64,000 bases of DNA, from the NCBI GenBank assembly GCA_024642285.1, contig JAHEBJ010000005.1, positions 19,972 through 83,971 of the forward strand, written 5' to 3'. Source of the DNA: Sphingobacteriales bacterium. Its GTDB lineage: Bacteria > Bacteroidota > Bacteroidia > Chitinophagales > Chitinophagaceae. Of this stretch, positions 35,311 to 45,554 are shown in pieces (the first letter of the stretch is position 1; every line of letters starts with the position of its first letter). The notes below the pieces were generated by a model. It was not told the DNA's origin and did not search any database. It saw nothing but the letters and a program-made list of their open reading frames with translations. The position numbers were made by a program, and so were the translations under genes.

Positions 35311-35832
35311 ATGAACGTCCTCGAAAAATTTAAGTCCATAAAAACATTTGTTTTTGACGTTGACGGTGTGCTCACCGATGGAACTTTATTGATCTTAGAA
35401 GACGGGCAGATGGCGAGGCGGATGAATATTAAAGATGGCTATGCTGTTCAACTGGCGATTAAAAAAGGGTATAGGGTGGTAATTATTTCGGGCGGAACAT
35501 CTGAAGCCGTTAAGGAAAGATTGAGTCGTCTTGGCGTTAAAGATTGTTTTGTAAAAATTGATGATAAAAAAGCGAAGTTGATGGAGTACGTCAGCGAACA
35601 TCAACTCGTTTGGGATGAAATTCTTTTTATGGGTGATGATATACCCGACTATGTTCCGATGCAGCTTACCGGATTACCATGTTGCCCTGCAGATGCAGTT
35701 GCGGAAATAAAACAGATATCACATTATATTTCTCCGGTTATTGGTGGTAGTGGTTGCGCCAGAGATGTTATTGAAAAAGTACTCAAGCTTAACGGTCATT
35801 GGGATCTGGATACTACGGTTGCGGCCAAGTAA
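35311..35832 (+). CDS. kdsC: KdsC-like HAD phosphatase
   Basis: This 173-residue HAD-superfamily phosphatase has the catalytic DxD motif D16-V-D18 in FVFDVDGVLTDG, the motif II region VIISGGTSEAV, Lys in KIDDKKAKL, and the late acid motif in LFMGDDIPDY. This is the compact C0 form that acts on 3-deoxy-manno-octulosonate 8-phosphate in lipopolysaccharide Kdo synthesis. A related substrate cannot be excluded. The gene lies 23 nt after iscX and 48 nt before a UbiA-type gene. Confidence 0.85.
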   Translation: MNVLEKFKSIKTFVFDVDGVLTDGTLLILEDGQMARRMNIKDGYAVQLAIKKGYRVVIISGGTSEAVKERLSRLGVKDCFVKIDDKKAKLMEYVSEHQLVWDEILFMGDDIPDYVPMQLTGLPCCPADAVAEIKQISHYISPVIGGSGCARDVIEKVLKLNGHWDLDTTVAAK

Positions 35833-35880
35833 TTGAAATAGTTACATTTTCAATGCTTATTTTCGCTGCATAATTTTTTC

Positions 35881-36828
35881 ATGAAATTAATTATTGCTTT
35901 TTTACGATTAGTACGCTGGCCCAACCTGCTTATTATTGCTTTAACGCAGGTGCTGTTCTATTTCAGCCTGGTACAGCCATTGTACCGAAAAGGAATTTAC
36001 AGCCATTTTGAAGTCTTACATTTTATTTTACTCATCGTGGCATCGGTTTTAATTGCTGCTGCCGGTTATATCATCAACGATTATTTCGATCTGAATATTG
36101 ACCAGGTAAACAAACCTGAACGAACCATTATTGATAAACGCATCAAAAGGAGATGGGCTATTATAATGCACCTGCTCTTTTCTTTTACAGGAATTGTTAT
36201 TTGCTTTTATATTGATTTTAATTCGGCAATATTCTGGCTGGGTATTTCAAATTTAATTTGTGTATTCCTGTTGTTTGGTTATTCCATCAGCCTCAAAAAA
36301 AAATTGCTTTGGGGAAATATTCTTATCTCGGCGTTAACGGCATGGGTAGTCATCGTAAGTTTTCTTTGTTATTTTAATAGTTTCTATTGCAGCAGTTGCG
36401 ATAGAGATTTTCTTGAGTTATACAACAACCGCTTTATACGCATCTCATTTTTATATGCAGGCTTTGCCTTTGTTATTTCGTTGATAAGGGAAGTAGTAAA
36501 AGATATGGAAGATATGGATGGCGATGCCCGATATGGTTGCAAAACCATGCCTATTGCCTGGGGAATACCCGCCAGCAAAGTATTTGTAGCAGTATGGCTG
36601 GTAGTTTTAATTGGCATGATAAGTATTGTGCAGGTTTATGTATTGCAGTTTAGATGGGTGTGGAGTGCAGTTTACAGTATTACGCTGATCATTTTGCCTT
36701 TGATATGGTTGCTGCGAAATCTCTTTCTGGCACAGTCGGCAAAAGATTACCACCGTTTAAGTACGGTCATTAAGTTGGTAATGCTTACCGGGCTATTGTC
36801 GATGATCTTTTTTAAAATCTATTCATAG
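35881..36828 (+). CDS. UbiA-family prenyltransferase (geranylgeranylglycerol-phosphate-synthase-like)
   Basis: This 315-residue membrane protein has about eight hydrophobic spans. The first Asp-rich motif is in NDYFDLNIDQVNKPERTI (about 66-83), and the second is in DMEDMDGDARYGCKTMPIAW. Both bind Mg-diphosphate in UbiA enzymes. In Bacteroidota such proteins are usually annotated as geranylgeranylglycerol-phosphate geranylgeranyltransferase, but the prenyl acceptor is not proven. The gene lies between kdsC and maf, a context often found in the phylum. Confidence 0.88.
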   Translation: MKLIIAFLRLVRWPNLLIIALTQVLFYFSLVQPLYRKGIYSHFEVLHFILLIVASVLIAAAGYIINDYFDLNIDQVNKPERTIIDKRIKRRWAIIMHLLFSFTGIVICFYIDFNSAIFWLGISNLICVFLLFGYSISLKKKLLWGNILISALTAWVVIVSFLCYFNSFYCSSCDRDFLELYNNRFIRISFLYAGFAFVISLIREVVKDMEDMDGDARYGCKTMPIAWGIPASKVFVAVWLVVLIGMISIVQVYVLQFRWVWSAVYSITLIILPLIWLLRNLFLAQSAKDYHRLSTVIKLVMLTGLLSMIFFKIYS

Positions 36829-36843
36829 AATCTTTCTTCTGCC

Positions 36844-37416
36844 ATGCAAAAAATAATTTTAGCTTCTCAGTCGCCGCGGCGAAAGCAATTGCTTGAATGG
36901 GCCGAAATTCCCTTTGAAGTTATCGTTAATGAAACAGATGAATCCTTCCCCGCCGATCTGTCCACTGCAGAAACCGCGATTCATATCGCCAGGAACAAAG
37001 CACTTGCAATAAAAGAATCCAATCAAATTAATATTCCGGTACTGGCAGCTGATACAATTGTAGTTCTGCATAGTAAAATCATTGGGAAACCTGCAGACAG
37101 GCAGGATGCCATCAATATTTTATTATCCTTGTCGGGTCAGCAGCATCATGTTATAACAGGTGTTGTGATTTTGCACGGTAGCGAAGAGATAGCTTTTACC
37201 GAGATCACCGAAGTGCAATTTCACGAGCTCACAATTGCACAGATTGAATTTTATGTAGACAATTACAAACCTTACGACAAAGCCGGAGCATATGCCATCC
37301 AGGAATGGATAGGTGTTGTAGGCATCAAATGGGTGAACGGTGATTTTTACAATGTTATGGGATTACCAGTTAGCCGGGTGGTGCAGGCGTTGAATGGGTT
37401 GAAGGTTAAAAGTTAA
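36844..37416 (+). CDS. maf: Maf-family nucleoside triphosphate pyrophosphatase
   Basis: This 190-residue house-cleaning enzyme removes pyrophosphate from noncanonical or damaged nucleoside triphosphates. It has the family motifs ILASQSPRRKQLLEW at the start, VLAADTIVV near residue 70, IGKPADRQDA, and PYDKAGAYAIQEW near residue 141. The start is 15 nt after the UbiA-type gene, so the genes are probably cotranscribed. Confidence 0.94.
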   Translation: MQKIILASQSPRRKQLLEWAEIPFEVIVNETDESFPADLSTAETAIHIARNKALAIKESNQINIPVLAADTIVVLHSKIIGKPADRQDAINILLSLSGQQHHVITGVVILHGSEEIAFTEITEVQFHELTIAQIEFYVDNYKPYDKAGAYAIQEWIGVVGIKWVNGDFYNVMGLPVSRVVQALNGLKVKS

Positions 37417-37483
37417 GGGGTAAGAGTTTAGGGTTGCAAATTTGGTTTTTGCTCAATAACTTTAATCCTTTAAACGGTTCCTT

Positions 37484-38743
37484 ATGACCGAGCGACTGCT
37501 GCAATACATCTGGCAATTTCAATATTACAATCCTGCCGATCTGAAAACTGAAGAAGGCGAGATATTACAGATTATTCACCCCGGCACAATCAATACCGAT
37601 CAGGGACCCGATTTCTTTGATGCAAAAATTAAGATCGGTAAAACCATCTGGGCAGGCAATATAGAACTGCACATCAATTCATCTGATTGGGATAATCATA
37701 AACACAGTAGCGATAAAAACTATAAGAATGTGATCCTGCATGTTGTTTGGCAACAGGATAAAAAATTGAATCTTCCATTCTCCACGTTTGTGTTGCATGA
37801 CAAAGTACCCAAACTTTTATTGAGCAGATATGACGAATTAATGAAGGCGGAAAGCTTTATCCCCTGCGAAAAAAATCTCCATACGGTGAATCTGCTGACC
37901 TGGCAAAACTGGAAGGAAAGAGTGTTAGTAGAAAGACTTCAGGCGAAAACTTCCATTGTATTAGATCATCTTTCCAACACCAACAATCATTGGGAAGAAA
38001 CATTCTGGTGGTTGCTGGCAAAAAACTTTGGCGTTAAAGTAAACAGTGATGCATTTGAAAAAATTGCACAATCCATTTCTATAAATGTACTGGCCAAACA
38101 TAAAGAACAGATCCATCAAACCGAAGCTTTGTTATTAGGGCAGGCAGGTTTATTAGAGGGAGACTTTAGCGAAGACTATCCAAAACTGCTGCAACGTGAA
38201 TACCGTTTCCTGCAAAAGAAATACGGTCTTAAAAAAATTGAAGCTTCTCTTGTTTTTTTGAGAATGAGGCCGTCAAACTTTCCAACAATCCGGCTGGCAC
38301 AATTAGCTATGCTGGTACATAAGAGTTTGCATTTGTTTTCAAAAATTAAGGAAAGCAAAAGTGTAAAAAGTATTAAAGAATTACTTGCCGTTACGGCAAA
38401 CGACTACTGGCATTATCATTATATGCTTGATGAAGCCTCAAAATTAAAGAAGAAAAAACTTGGTGAACAGATGATCAATAATATTCTCATTAACACTGTT
38501 GTGCCTGTTTTATTTGCATACGGACATTATCATGATGAACAATCATATAAAGAGAAAGCTTTGTTGTGGCTGGAACAGATTGCTGCTGAAAACAACAGCA
38601 TCACCAAAGGTTTCACTTACTTACATGTCGTAAATAAAAACGCATTTGATTCGCAGGCTTTGATTCAGCTTAAAAATGAATACTGTAATAAAAAGCGCTG
38701 TCTTGATTGCGGTGTAGGAAATAAGTTGATAAAAACCGGCTAG
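37484..38743 (+). CDS. DUF2851 family protein
   Basis: This 419-residue cytoplasmic protein belongs to a family almost restricted to Bacteroidota. The N-terminus shows the family blocks LLQYIWQFQYYNPADL and GPDFFDAKIKIG, with NIELHINSSDW next. The C-terminus holds a Cys cluster, EYCNKKRCLDCGVG, that could bind zinc. The activity is unknown. Its stop shares 4 nt with the convergent OsmC gene. Confidence 0.92.
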   Translation: MTERLLQYIWQFQYYNPADLKTEEGEILQIIHPGTINTDQGPDFFDAKIKIGKTIWAGNIELHINSSDWDNHKHSSDKNYKNVILHVVWQQDKKLNLPFSTFVLHDKVPKLLLSRYDELMKAESFIPCEKNLHTVNLLTWQNWKERVLVERLQAKTSIVLDHLSNTNNHWEETFWWLLAKNFGVKVNSDAFEKIAQSISINVLAKHKEQIHQTEALLLGQAGLLEGDFSEDYPKLLQREYRFLQKKYGLKKIEASLVFLRMRPSNFPTIRLAQLAMLVHKSLHLFSKIKESKSVKSIKELLAVTANDYWHYHYMLDEASKLKKKKLGEQMINNILINTVVPVLFAYGHYHDEQSYKEKALLWLEQIAAENNSITKGFTYLHVVNKNAFDSQALIQLKNEYCNKKRCLDCGVGNKLIKTG

Positions 38744-39153
38744 TTGGTCTGCCAGTGATATTCAATATTTACATTTAAATCAGGATGCAAACTTTTTGCT
38801 ACCGGGCAATTGTCCCCAATCCGTTGTAAAATAGTTCGTTCTTTTTCTTGCAGGTTTAATGAGCCGGGGAAATTCAGAACAACGTCAATTCTTGCTATAC
38901 GTCTTGGATCGCTGATCATGTGTTTGGTTACGGCGATGGATGTGCCCGCCAATTCAATTCCCATATCACCCGCTTTTAGTGCCATGGTGGTAACAACACA
39001 GGTTGCCAACGCCACGCATACGGTATCAGTAGGACTAAACCTTTCGCCTTTACCTCTGTTATCTGTTGGTGCATCGGTCTCAATTACAGTACCACTTTGG
39101 TTGTGGGTACATTCGCAGCGTAAATGGCCTTTATAAACTATTGAAACAGTCAT
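38740..39153 (-). CDS. OsmC-family peroxide-reducing protein
   Basis: This 137-residue OsmC/Ohr-family protein has the conserved Cys pair C52 in LATCVVTTM and C116 in GDNCPVAKSL. In family members this pair reduces organic hydroperoxides with thiols. The start (MTVSIVYKGHLRCE) and the length are typical of the YhfA-type subgroup. It converges on DUF2851 with a 4-nt overlap at the 3' ends. Confidence 0.9.
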   Translation of the reverse strand: MTVSIVYKGHLRCECTHNQSGTVIETDAPTDNRGKGERFSPTDTVCVALATCVVTTMALKAGDMGIELAGTSIAVTKHMISDPRRIARIDVVLNFPGSLNLQEKERTILQRIGDNCPVAKSLHPDLNVNIEYHWQTN

Positions 39154-39249
39154 TTGTTAAAATTTTAAATATTTAAGGTTTTATCTTTCAAAATGCAGCG
39201 GTTCTATATGCAAATGTATCATCTTTAAAGAGTAGAACTTTTTTTTTCA

Positions 39250-39257
39250 TAATTTTG
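39250..39257 (+). promoter_or_regulatory. Putative -7 element for the exported protein upstream of lipA
   Basis: TAATTTTG matches TAnnTTTG and lies 17 nt before the ATG of the exported protein. No TTG is seen at a proper -33 distance. Confidence 0.42.
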
Positions 39258-39274
39258 GCCGGTAAACGATTTAC

Positions 39275-40075
39275 ATGAAGACATTAATGATTTTAATAGC
39301 TGCGGTATCTATTGGTTTTTCTACGCAGGCACAGGAGCCGAAAAAATCCAGCAAACAACTCAAGAAAGAGCAGAAGCGGGCTAAGATTAATGCTATGATA
39401 AGGGCAGAAGAGGAAGGTGTTATTGCTTACCACAAACATTATGCATTTGGTTTTAAATTAAACAATGACGGGTATGGTATTTCCTTTGAGAAAGGATATG
39501 CCAAGTCGGTTAAGAGTGCCACTGTTTTTCAGATTGAAATTACCGAGCGTAAACACCAGAAAGAGGAAAAACAAAGCAATCCTTTTGTTCAATCTACGCC
39601 GGTTATTTATGGTAAGATCAATTTTTTCTACCCGGTTAAATTGGGGGTGCAGAAGCAATTTTTACTTGCCAATAAGAGCAATAAAAATGGAGTGAGCATA
39701 ACAGCCAACCTTGGAGGAGGAATAAGTTTGGGTTTTTTGAGAGCTTATGAAATGGAGGTAGATGATCCTGTTGAAGGACGCAGATTTATCAGGTATGATT
39801 CGCCAGACAGTTTAATTTTTGCTGATCCTACCGGGCTGAATCCTTCGGGACCAGGTTTGGGAAGAGGATGGAACAATTTAAAATTAACTCCCGGCCTGTA
39901 CCTGAAACCTGCAGTAAGATTTGATTACGGCAGATACAATGATCTGTTGACCGCCATTGAAGTAGGGGTAACCGCCGAATTTTATACAAAGAAGATTCCA
40001 CAGATGGTCTATAATAAAGAAAAACAATTATTCTTTGGTGCTTATTTTGCATTGCTGTTTGGAAAAAGAAAATAA
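39275..40075 (+). CDS. Exported protein of unknown function, possible outer-membrane barrel
   Basis: This 266-residue protein has a Sec signal peptide cleaved near residue 19 (TQAQ), a Lys-rich segment (about 20-45), and then alternating strands such as [38 protein letters not shown] and [10 protein letters not shown]. This layout fits a small outer-membrane beta-barrel. I do not recognise a named family. It ends 34 nt before the lipA start. Confidence 0.7.
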   Translation: MKTLMILIAAVSIGFSTQAQEPKKSSKQLKKEQKRAKINAMIRAEEEGVIAYHKHYAFGFKLNNDGYGISFEKGYAKSVKSATVFQIEITERKHQKEEKQSNPFVQSTPVIYGKINFFYPVKLGVQKQFLLANKSNKNGVSITANLGGGISLGFLRAYEMEVDDPVEGRRFIRYDSPDSLIFADPTGLNPSGPGLGRGWNNLKLTPGLYLKPAVRFDYGRYNDLLTAIEVGVTAEFYTKKIPQMVYNKEKQLFFGAYFALLFGKRK

Positions 40076-40109
40076 GCAAAGCATTTGGTACAAATTTGAA
40101 TTTCATTAC

Positions 40110-41027
40110 ATGATAGAATTACCCGTTATTGACGGAATAATAGAACAAAAGCCTAAGAAGCCTGATTGGCTGCGGGTTAAGCTTCCCATAGGAGAGGAAT
40201 ACCGCCATGTGCGTAAACTTGTTGACACACATAAACTGCATACCATCTGCGAAAGCGGTAATTGTCCTAACATGGGTGAGTGCTGGGGCGAAGGCACGGC
40301 AACTTTTATGATACTTGGTAATATTTGTACCCGCAGTTGTGGTTTTTGCAATGTTGCAACCGGCCGTCCTTTGGAAGTTGACTGGGATGAACCGCAACGT
40401 GTGGCCGAAGCCATTAATCTGATGAAAGTTAAGCATGCGGTAATCACTTCGGTCGACAGGGATGAAATTAAGGATGGCGGTTCCATTATCTGGCACAATA
40501 CGATTAAAGCAATTAAAGCCCTTAATCCTGCAACTACCTTAGAAACTTTGATTCCCGATTTTAAGGCAGAAAAAGAAAACATACAACGTGTTATTGATGC
40601 TGCACCCGAAGTGGTGAGCCATAATATTGAAACTACTGAGCGCCTTACCCGGCAGGTGCGTATTCAGGCGAAATACTGGAGAAGTATGGAAACCCTTAAG
40701 ATTCTGCATGAAGGTGGCATGCGTACCAAGAGCGGCATCATGTTGGGACTTGGAGAGGAGAAGGAAGAAGTAATTCAAACAATGAAGGATCTGAAAGCAA
40801 ACGGAGTTGATGTAGTAACGATAGGTCAATACCTTCAGCCAACTAAAAAACATTTGCCTGTTGCACGTTTCGTTCATCCTGATGAATTTGCTGAGTTTAG
40901 AGAGATTGGATATGAGCTGGGTTTGGATTATGTAGAAAGCGGACCGCTTGTGCGTTCATCTTACCATAGTGAAAAACACGTGATACCAGGCTATGGCAGA
41001 AAAAAATGGTTGTCAGAAAAAGATTAG
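40110..41027 (+). CDS. lipA: Lipoyl synthase
   Basis: This 305-residue radical-SAM enzyme inserts two sulfurs into octanoyl groups on E2 and H proteins. The auxiliary 4Fe-4S cluster ligands C47, C52 and C58 are in [12 protein letters not shown], and the radical-SAM cluster ligands C73, C77 and C80 are in CTRSCGFC. The C-terminal Ser of the family is in VRSSYHSE. I chose the ATG at 40110 because MIELPVID and what follows match the family; a longer frame overlaps the upstream gene. It is probably cotranscribed with the exported protein. Confidence 0.96.
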   Translation: MIELPVIDGIIEQKPKKPDWLRVKLPIGEEYRHVRKLVDTHKLHTICESGNCPNMGECWGEGTATFMILGNICTRSCGFCNVATGRPLEVDWDEPQRVAEAINLMKVKHAVITSVDRDEIKDGGSIIWHNTIKAIKALNPATTLETLIPDFKAEKENIQRVIDAAPEVVSHNIETTERLTRQVRIQAKYWRSMETLKILHEGGMRTKSGIMLGLGEEKEEVIQTMKDLKANGVDVVTIGQYLQPTKKHLPVARFVHPDEFAEFREIGYELGLDYVESGPLVRSSYHSEKHVIPGYGRKKWLSEKD

Positions 41028-41076
41028 TGCTTCATTCTTCACAGGCCAAATGTTTGAAAACTTAAAACTCATATAA

Positions 41077-42075
41077 CTGAAGCTCCTGTTGTTTATTCCG
41101 AAAAGTATTTTTGTGTTCTTGCTGTTACCATCTTCATGCTGCGACGCACAAGTCAATTGGAAAAACGTGAGCGCCGACTACGCTCCGCTTCCTGCTGCAC
41201 TTCAGGTTTTTAAAACGTCTGATTCTATAGACGGAAAACCCTTTATTGCGTATTTCATAAAAGCAAAGCTGAAAGATAAAAATCTTGTCTACACTGCAGA
41301 TACATCACTTGGCAGGCGATTAACGCCCGGGCAATTTTATGAAAAAAACAGCAGGCCGCTGGTTGTTGTGAATAGCACTTTTTTTAGTTTTTCTACCAAC
41401 CAGAATCTTAATGTAGTAATCAAGGACGGAAAACTTGTTGCTTACAACGTGCATTCAATTCCACTAAGAGGTAAGGATACGCTTCAATTCAAACATTCGA
41501 TAGGAAGTGCATTGGGTATTGATCGAAAACGAAATGCCGATGTGGCATGGCTTTATACCGATTCTGCCTTGAAATATTCTTATGCAACTCAAATGCAACA
41601 AAATGTCATAAAAGATTCAACAAATCACTTTTCCTTTGAGTCAATTAAAAATAGTTATTTCAGTTACATGCATAGTAATAAGATGACTCCGGTATTTAAG
41701 AAATGGAAGATGAAGTCGGCAGTAGGTGGAGGGCCCGTTCTGGTTCAGAATGGAGAGTTAAGAATCACCAACGAAGAAGAACTAAAATTCACTGGAAAAG
41801 CAATAAATGATAAGCATCCCCGTACCTGCATGGGTTATACAAGCGACGGTTATCTCATCATTATGGTTATTCAGGGCAGGTTTCCGAGTATTGCAGAAGG
41901 TGCAACTTTAGAACAAGAGGCAAAACTATTGATTGAATTGGGATGTATTGAAGCGTTAAACTTAGATGGAGGTGGAAGTAGTTGTATGCTTATAAATGGA
42001 AAGGAAACTATTGAACCCAGCGATAAGACTGGACAGCGTGCTGTGCCCGCCGTTTTTTTAATCAGCAAAAAGTAA
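41077..42075 (+). CDS. Exported phosphodiester glycosidase (NAGPA-type), no ATG start visible
   Basis: The chain is about 332 residues with a signal peptide (KLLLFIPKSIFVFLLLP..., cleavage near CDAQ). The family motifs are VVNSTFF, AVGGGPVLVQNG, RTCMGYTSDGYLIIMVI and ALNLDGGGSSCML, as in the NAGPA/DUF2233 fold that hydrolyses phosphodiester-linked sugars. The only in-frame starts after the upstream stop are CTG at 41077, CTG at 41086 and TTG at 41089. CTG at 41077 would give a classical M-K-L-L-L signal start. No ATG opens the frame near the signal peptide. A single-base change could explain this. Confidence 0.85.
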   Translation: MKLLLFIPKSIFVFLLLPSSCCDAQVNWKNVSADYAPLPAALQVFKTSDSIDGKPFIAYFIKAKLKDKNLVYTADTSLGRRLTPGQFYEKNSRPLVVVNSTFFSFSTNQNLNVVIKDGKLVAYNVHSIPLRGKDTLQFKHSIGSALGIDRKRNADVAWLYTDSALKYSYATQMQQNVIKDSTNHFSFESIKNSYFSYMHSNKMTPVFKKWKMKSAVGGGPVLVQNGELRITNEEELKFTGKAINDKHPRTCMGYTSDGYLIIMVIQGRFPSIAEGATLEQEAKLLIELGCIEALNLDGGGSSCMLINGKETIEPSDKTGQRAVPAVFLISKK

Positions 42076-42152
42076 TTATGTGTGAAAATTTTAGTCACAA
42101 TCTCTCTATTTGGCACGGTTATTTCTGTTGCTAATTAAAAAAAATAACAATA

Positions 42153-42683
42153 ATGAAATCTATTCTTTTTTCAGCCTTGCTTATATCTGTATTTACAATC
42201 GTATTTATTTCGTGTACAAAAGATGCATCTACTGATGATGGTCAAACTTCTACTTTGCACGTGCGATTGACAGATGCGCCAACTCATTTTGATGAAGTGA
42301 ATGTTGATATCAGAGACGTACGGGTTAAATTTTCCGATGATTCAACCAATACAGGTTGGGTAACACTCGTTACAACACCCGGCATTTATAATTTACTTGA
42401 TTATACCAATGGTGTAGATACTTTATTGGCAACAGGTGCCTTCCCAACACAGATCATAAAAGAGATCAGGTTAATACTTGGCAATAACAATACTGTTGTT
42501 GACGGAGGAATTGTTTACCCGCTTGTAATTCCAAGTGGATCAGAATCGGGATTGAAAATTAAAGTGAGTAAAAAACTTCAGGAAACGCTTGAAACTATAA
42601 TTATTGATTTTGATGCTGCCTTGTCAGTTAAAAAAGAAGGTAACGGCGATTATAAATTAAGACCGGTTTTAAGAATAAAATAA
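42153..42683 (+). CDS. DUF4382 lipoprotein
   Basis: This 176-residue lipoprotein has a lipobox near VFISC (Cys21), followed by an acidic stretch. The mature part matches DUF4382, with LHVRLTDAPTHFDEVNVDIRDVRV, YNLLDYTNGVDTLLATG and IKEIRLILG. These domains are beta-sandwich-like and exported; their role is not known. It precedes a strong terminator and the convergent ROK-kinase gene. Confidence 0.9.
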   Translation: MKSILFSALLISVFTIVFISCTKDASTDDGQTSTLHVRLTDAPTHFDEVNVDIRDVRVKFSDDSTNTGWVTLVTTPGIYNLLDYTNGVDTLLATGAFPTQIIKEIRLILGNNNTVVDGGIVYPLVIPSGSESGLKIKVSKKLQETLETIIIDFDAALSVKKEGNGDYKLRPVLRIK

Positions 42684-42705
42684 TTACCATAAAGGTCCTA
42701 TGATA

Positions 42706-42735
42706 AGAGCCGGTCGATTGACCGGCTCTCTGTTT
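42706..42735. terminator. Intrinsic terminator between DUF4382 and ROK genes
   Basis: A perfect 10-bp stem (AGAGCCGGTC at 42706-42715 and its complement at 42720-42729) closes a GATT loop. The following T content on the plus strand is moderate. It lies between two convergent genes and probably serves both. Confidence 0.7.
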
Positions 42736-42751
42736 ATTATTCGATTTAGAT

Positions 42752-43720
42752 TTATTCGTTTTTTAGCTCCCAAACCAAAGCGCTGGCACCTAGTATTGCT
42801 GCATCCGATTCATTAAGCTGACTAAAGATCAATTTCACTTTATTCTGAAAAATGGGCAACAGGTTCTTCTCCATATGTTCTCTGGTTGGATCAAGGATAA
42901 GGTTTCCGGCTTTGGTTAATCCTCCAAATAAAATGATGGCCTCAGGACTACTGAACATAACAAAATTGGCAAGTGCCATTCCTAATATTTTACCGGTTAT
43001 TTCATATACTTCCATTGCAATTTTGTCCATTTTAATAGCCGCATCATAAACTGCTTTTGAATTCAATTGCTCTTCAGATATATCTCTTAATAAACTGGCT
43101 TCATCTTTTCTTGCTGCCAGAAATTCTTTCGCAGTTAAAACAACACCCGTAGCGGAAGCGTAGGCTTCCAATGAACCAAGTGCGCCGGTACCCCAGTGTA
43201 GCCTACCGCCCGGCAGTACAATGGTATGCCCCAGTTCGCCTGCAAAACCATCATGGCCGTAAATTAACTGTCCATTTGCGACAATGCCACTGCCCACACC
43301 GGTTCCAAGTGTAATCATGATAAAATCCTTCATTCCCCTGGCTGCACCATACATCATTTCACCAACAGCGGCCGCATTGGCATCGTTTGTTAATGCAGAT
43401 GGCACTTTAAATTTTTTTGATATCAATTCAGTGAGTGGAATAACACCCTTCCAGTTCAGATTAGGAGCATATTCAATGGTGCCTTTGTAATAATTTCCGT
43501 TTGGTGCTCCAATTCCGATTCCTTTTATTTTCTCAATACCTCCGGCTTTTTCAATCGCTGGTTTTATCGCTTCATACAGATCATCAATAAACTCCTCAAT
43601 CCTTTCATTTGTGGAAGTTGACAAGGCTCCACGATACATAATATCTCCACGGGCATCAACAATTCCAAAAACGGTATTGGTACCGCCGATATCTATTCCT
43701 ATTGCCAATTGCTTATTCAT
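42752..43720 (-). CDS. ROK-family sugar kinase without the zinc cysteines
   Basis: This 322-residue ROK protein has the ATP motif IGIDIGGTN and the catalytic Asp113 in TNDANAA. The substrate loop ELGHTIVLPGG is intact. The ROK zinc signature C-x-C-G-x-x-G-C is absent: the three cysteines are replaced by W176, T178 and S183 in LHWGTGALGSLEAYAS. ROK kinases phosphorylate glucose, fructose or amino sugars. It lies 24 nt downstream of a FucP-type sugar transporter gene on the same strand, so the pair likely imports and phosphorylates one hexose. Glucokinase is the simplest guess. Confidence 0.88.
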   Translation of the reverse strand: MNKQLAIGIDIGGTNTVFGIVDARGDIMYRGALSTSTNERIEEFIDDLYEAIKPAIEKAGGIEKIKGIGIGAPNGNYYKGTIEYAPNLNWKGVIPLTELISKKFKVPSALTNDANAAAVGEMMYGAARGMKDFIMITLGTGVGSGIVANGQLIYGHDGFAGELGHTIVLPGGRLHWGTGALGSLEAYASATGVVLTAKEFLAARKDEASLLRDISEEQLNSKAVYDAAIKMDKIAMEVYEITGKILGMALANFVMFSSPEAIILFGGLTKAGNLILDPTREHMEKNLLPIFQNKVKLIFSQLNESDAAILGASALVWELKNE

Positions 43721-43744
43721 ATCAATTCTTCTTTTATGTCCTGG

Positions 43745-45439
43745 TTAGTGTCCTGCACTATCAACCTGTGCATCATAGTCAATACCCTGTTTTTTCAAAA
43801 TACCTTTAACCACTGCGGCAAAAAATGCCAGGTAAGCAAAACAGACAGCGCAAACCCAATAGGATTGATGAATTCCCATAACGTCAGCCAGTTTGCCCTG
43901 AATCGGTGGGATAATTCCTCCACCAAGTATCATCATAATTAAAAATGCTGAACCTTCCGTAGTATATTTTCCGAGGCCTGCGATTGATAAAGTGAAAATA
44001 CATGGCCACATGATCGAGCAAAATAAACCTCCACTTAAAAATGCGTATATCGAGATCATACCGGTTGTTTGGGTTCCGATAACCATGGCGGTTAAACCTA
44101 AAATACCAAAGATCATCAGTGTTCGGGCCGGTTTGTCCTTGCTAACGTAAAATGCAGCGATCTGAATCAACACACAAACCACATAATAATAAAGCGGCGT
44201 CATATTGTACTGAGCAACAGTATTAACGCCAATTATAACAAGGAAAGCTATTAAGGGTACAATGATTTGTAACAATAATTTTGTTTTATCAGAAAGTTTA
44301 AAGGCACTTACAGCACCTGCCCAACGTCCGATCATCAAACTTCCCCAGTACATCGAAATATATTTTGCAGCTTCGGATGAGGAGATTCCTCCAAATTCTT
44401 CCTGCTTTAGTAATTCGCTGAGGTTGCTGCCAATTGCAACTTCTACACCTACGTATACAAAAATGGCAAGCATGCCTAATACTAATTGAGGGTATTGCAT
44501 AGCTCCCCATCCTATGCTGCTTTTTTTGGCGCTCAGGTTTGCAAATAATAATCCAACAACTACAACTGCCAGTGCGCCCATCAACCATTTCATCCTGTAC
44601 ATGTTCATGGCGTGTACCTCGGCTTCCGGTGCATTGGCCAAATCAACTTTATAACTGTTGAACACAGGTGCAAACATGATGATGAGTAAACCGGTCATGA
44701 TTAGTAATGTGTACAAGGCTTTTGGTGCACTCTCAACTTTTTCAAGTGATATCCCCGCAGGAACTTTCTTTGAAAAATAAAATAAGGCTGCCGCTCCAAT
44801 AAATAAAGCACCTACGCAACTATATAATATGATAACCTTACTCAGGCTTAACCCGGCTATCTGTTCATCGGTAACAGCTGCTGTTGTGCCAAACAATGCA
44901 AAGGCAACTACAATTGGGCCGATGGTGGTACCAAATGAATTTATTCCTCCACCTAAATTTACACGGCTTGTACCCGTCGCAGGATCGCCAAGCGAAATGG
45001 CAAATGGTTGCGCCGCGGTTTGCTGCAACGAAAATCCTAATGCTACAATAAACAATCCCACCAGCATACCTGCAAATGTGTTTGCATTTACGGCAATGAT
45101 CATAGCTGCTGCACCTAAAGCACTGAACAATAAACCATACACAATACTTTTTTTGTAACCCCATTTTCCAACAAGGTCCTTACCGCCAAAAGCACCATAA
45201 GCAAACAGGGCCAATGCTCCAATATAATAAGCAGTATAAAAAGCAAAGTCGATCAACTGACTTTGAAACTGATCGAGTTTAAAATAGTGTTTACAAAAAG
45301 GAATGAACACGCTGTTGCCAGCAGCAATAAATCCCCAGAAAAAGAAAACCGTTACTAAAGTTCCCAGAGCGCCGTAATTGGTGGGTACGGATGCTGATTT
45401 CACATCGTTAGTTATTACATCATTTTGTTCAGTTGGCAT
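43745..45439 (-). CDS. FucP-type sugar:proton MFS transporter
   Basis: This 564-residue inner-membrane protein has about 12-14 hydrophobic spans. The N-terminal segment [32 protein letters not shown] (given in parts) and the later [16 protein letters not shown] and [15 protein letters not shown] blocks are typical of the fucose/glucose/galactose permease family. It is longer than FucP (438) because of a central loop and extra spans. The ROK kinase gene follows directly, and the glycogen-synthesis genes are divergent. This suggests a link between hexose uptake and glycogen storage. Confidence 0.9.
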   Translation of the reverse strand: MPTEQNDVITNDVKSASVPTNYGALGTLVTVFFFWGFIAAGNSVFIPFCKHYFKLDQFQSQLIDFAFYTAYYIGALALFAYGAFGGKDLVGKWGYKKSIVYGLLFSALGAAAMIIAVNANTFAGMLVGLFIVALGFSLQQTAAQPFAISLGDPATGTSRVNLGGGINSFGTTIGPIVVAFALFGTTAAVTDEQIAGLSLSKVIILYSCVGALFIGAAALFYFSKKVPAGISLEKVESAPKALYTLLIMTGLLIIMFAPVFNSYKVDLANAPEAEVHAMNMYRMKWLMGALAVVVVGLLFANLSAKKSSIGWGAMQYPQLVLGMLAIFVYVGVEVAIGSNLSELLKQEEFGGISSSEAAKYISMYWGSLMIGRWAGAVSAFKLSDKTKLLLQIIVPLIAFLVIIGVNTVAQYNMTPLYYYVVCVLIQIAAFYVSKDKPARTLMIFGILGLTAMVIGTQTTGMISIYAFLSGGLFCSIMWPCIFTLSIAGLGKYTTEGSAFLIMMILGGGIIPPIQGKLADVMGIHQSYWVCAVCFAYLAFFAAVVKGILKKQGIDYDAQVDSAGH

Positions 45440-45554
45440 ATGGTTGTTTTTTTTAAGAGCTTGAAATTATAATAATTTAGTCAGGTTGAAAAATTTTCGT
45501 TTTAATTGGTTAACAACAAAATGAGTGGTAAATTGAAACCCCAATAAAAAATTA

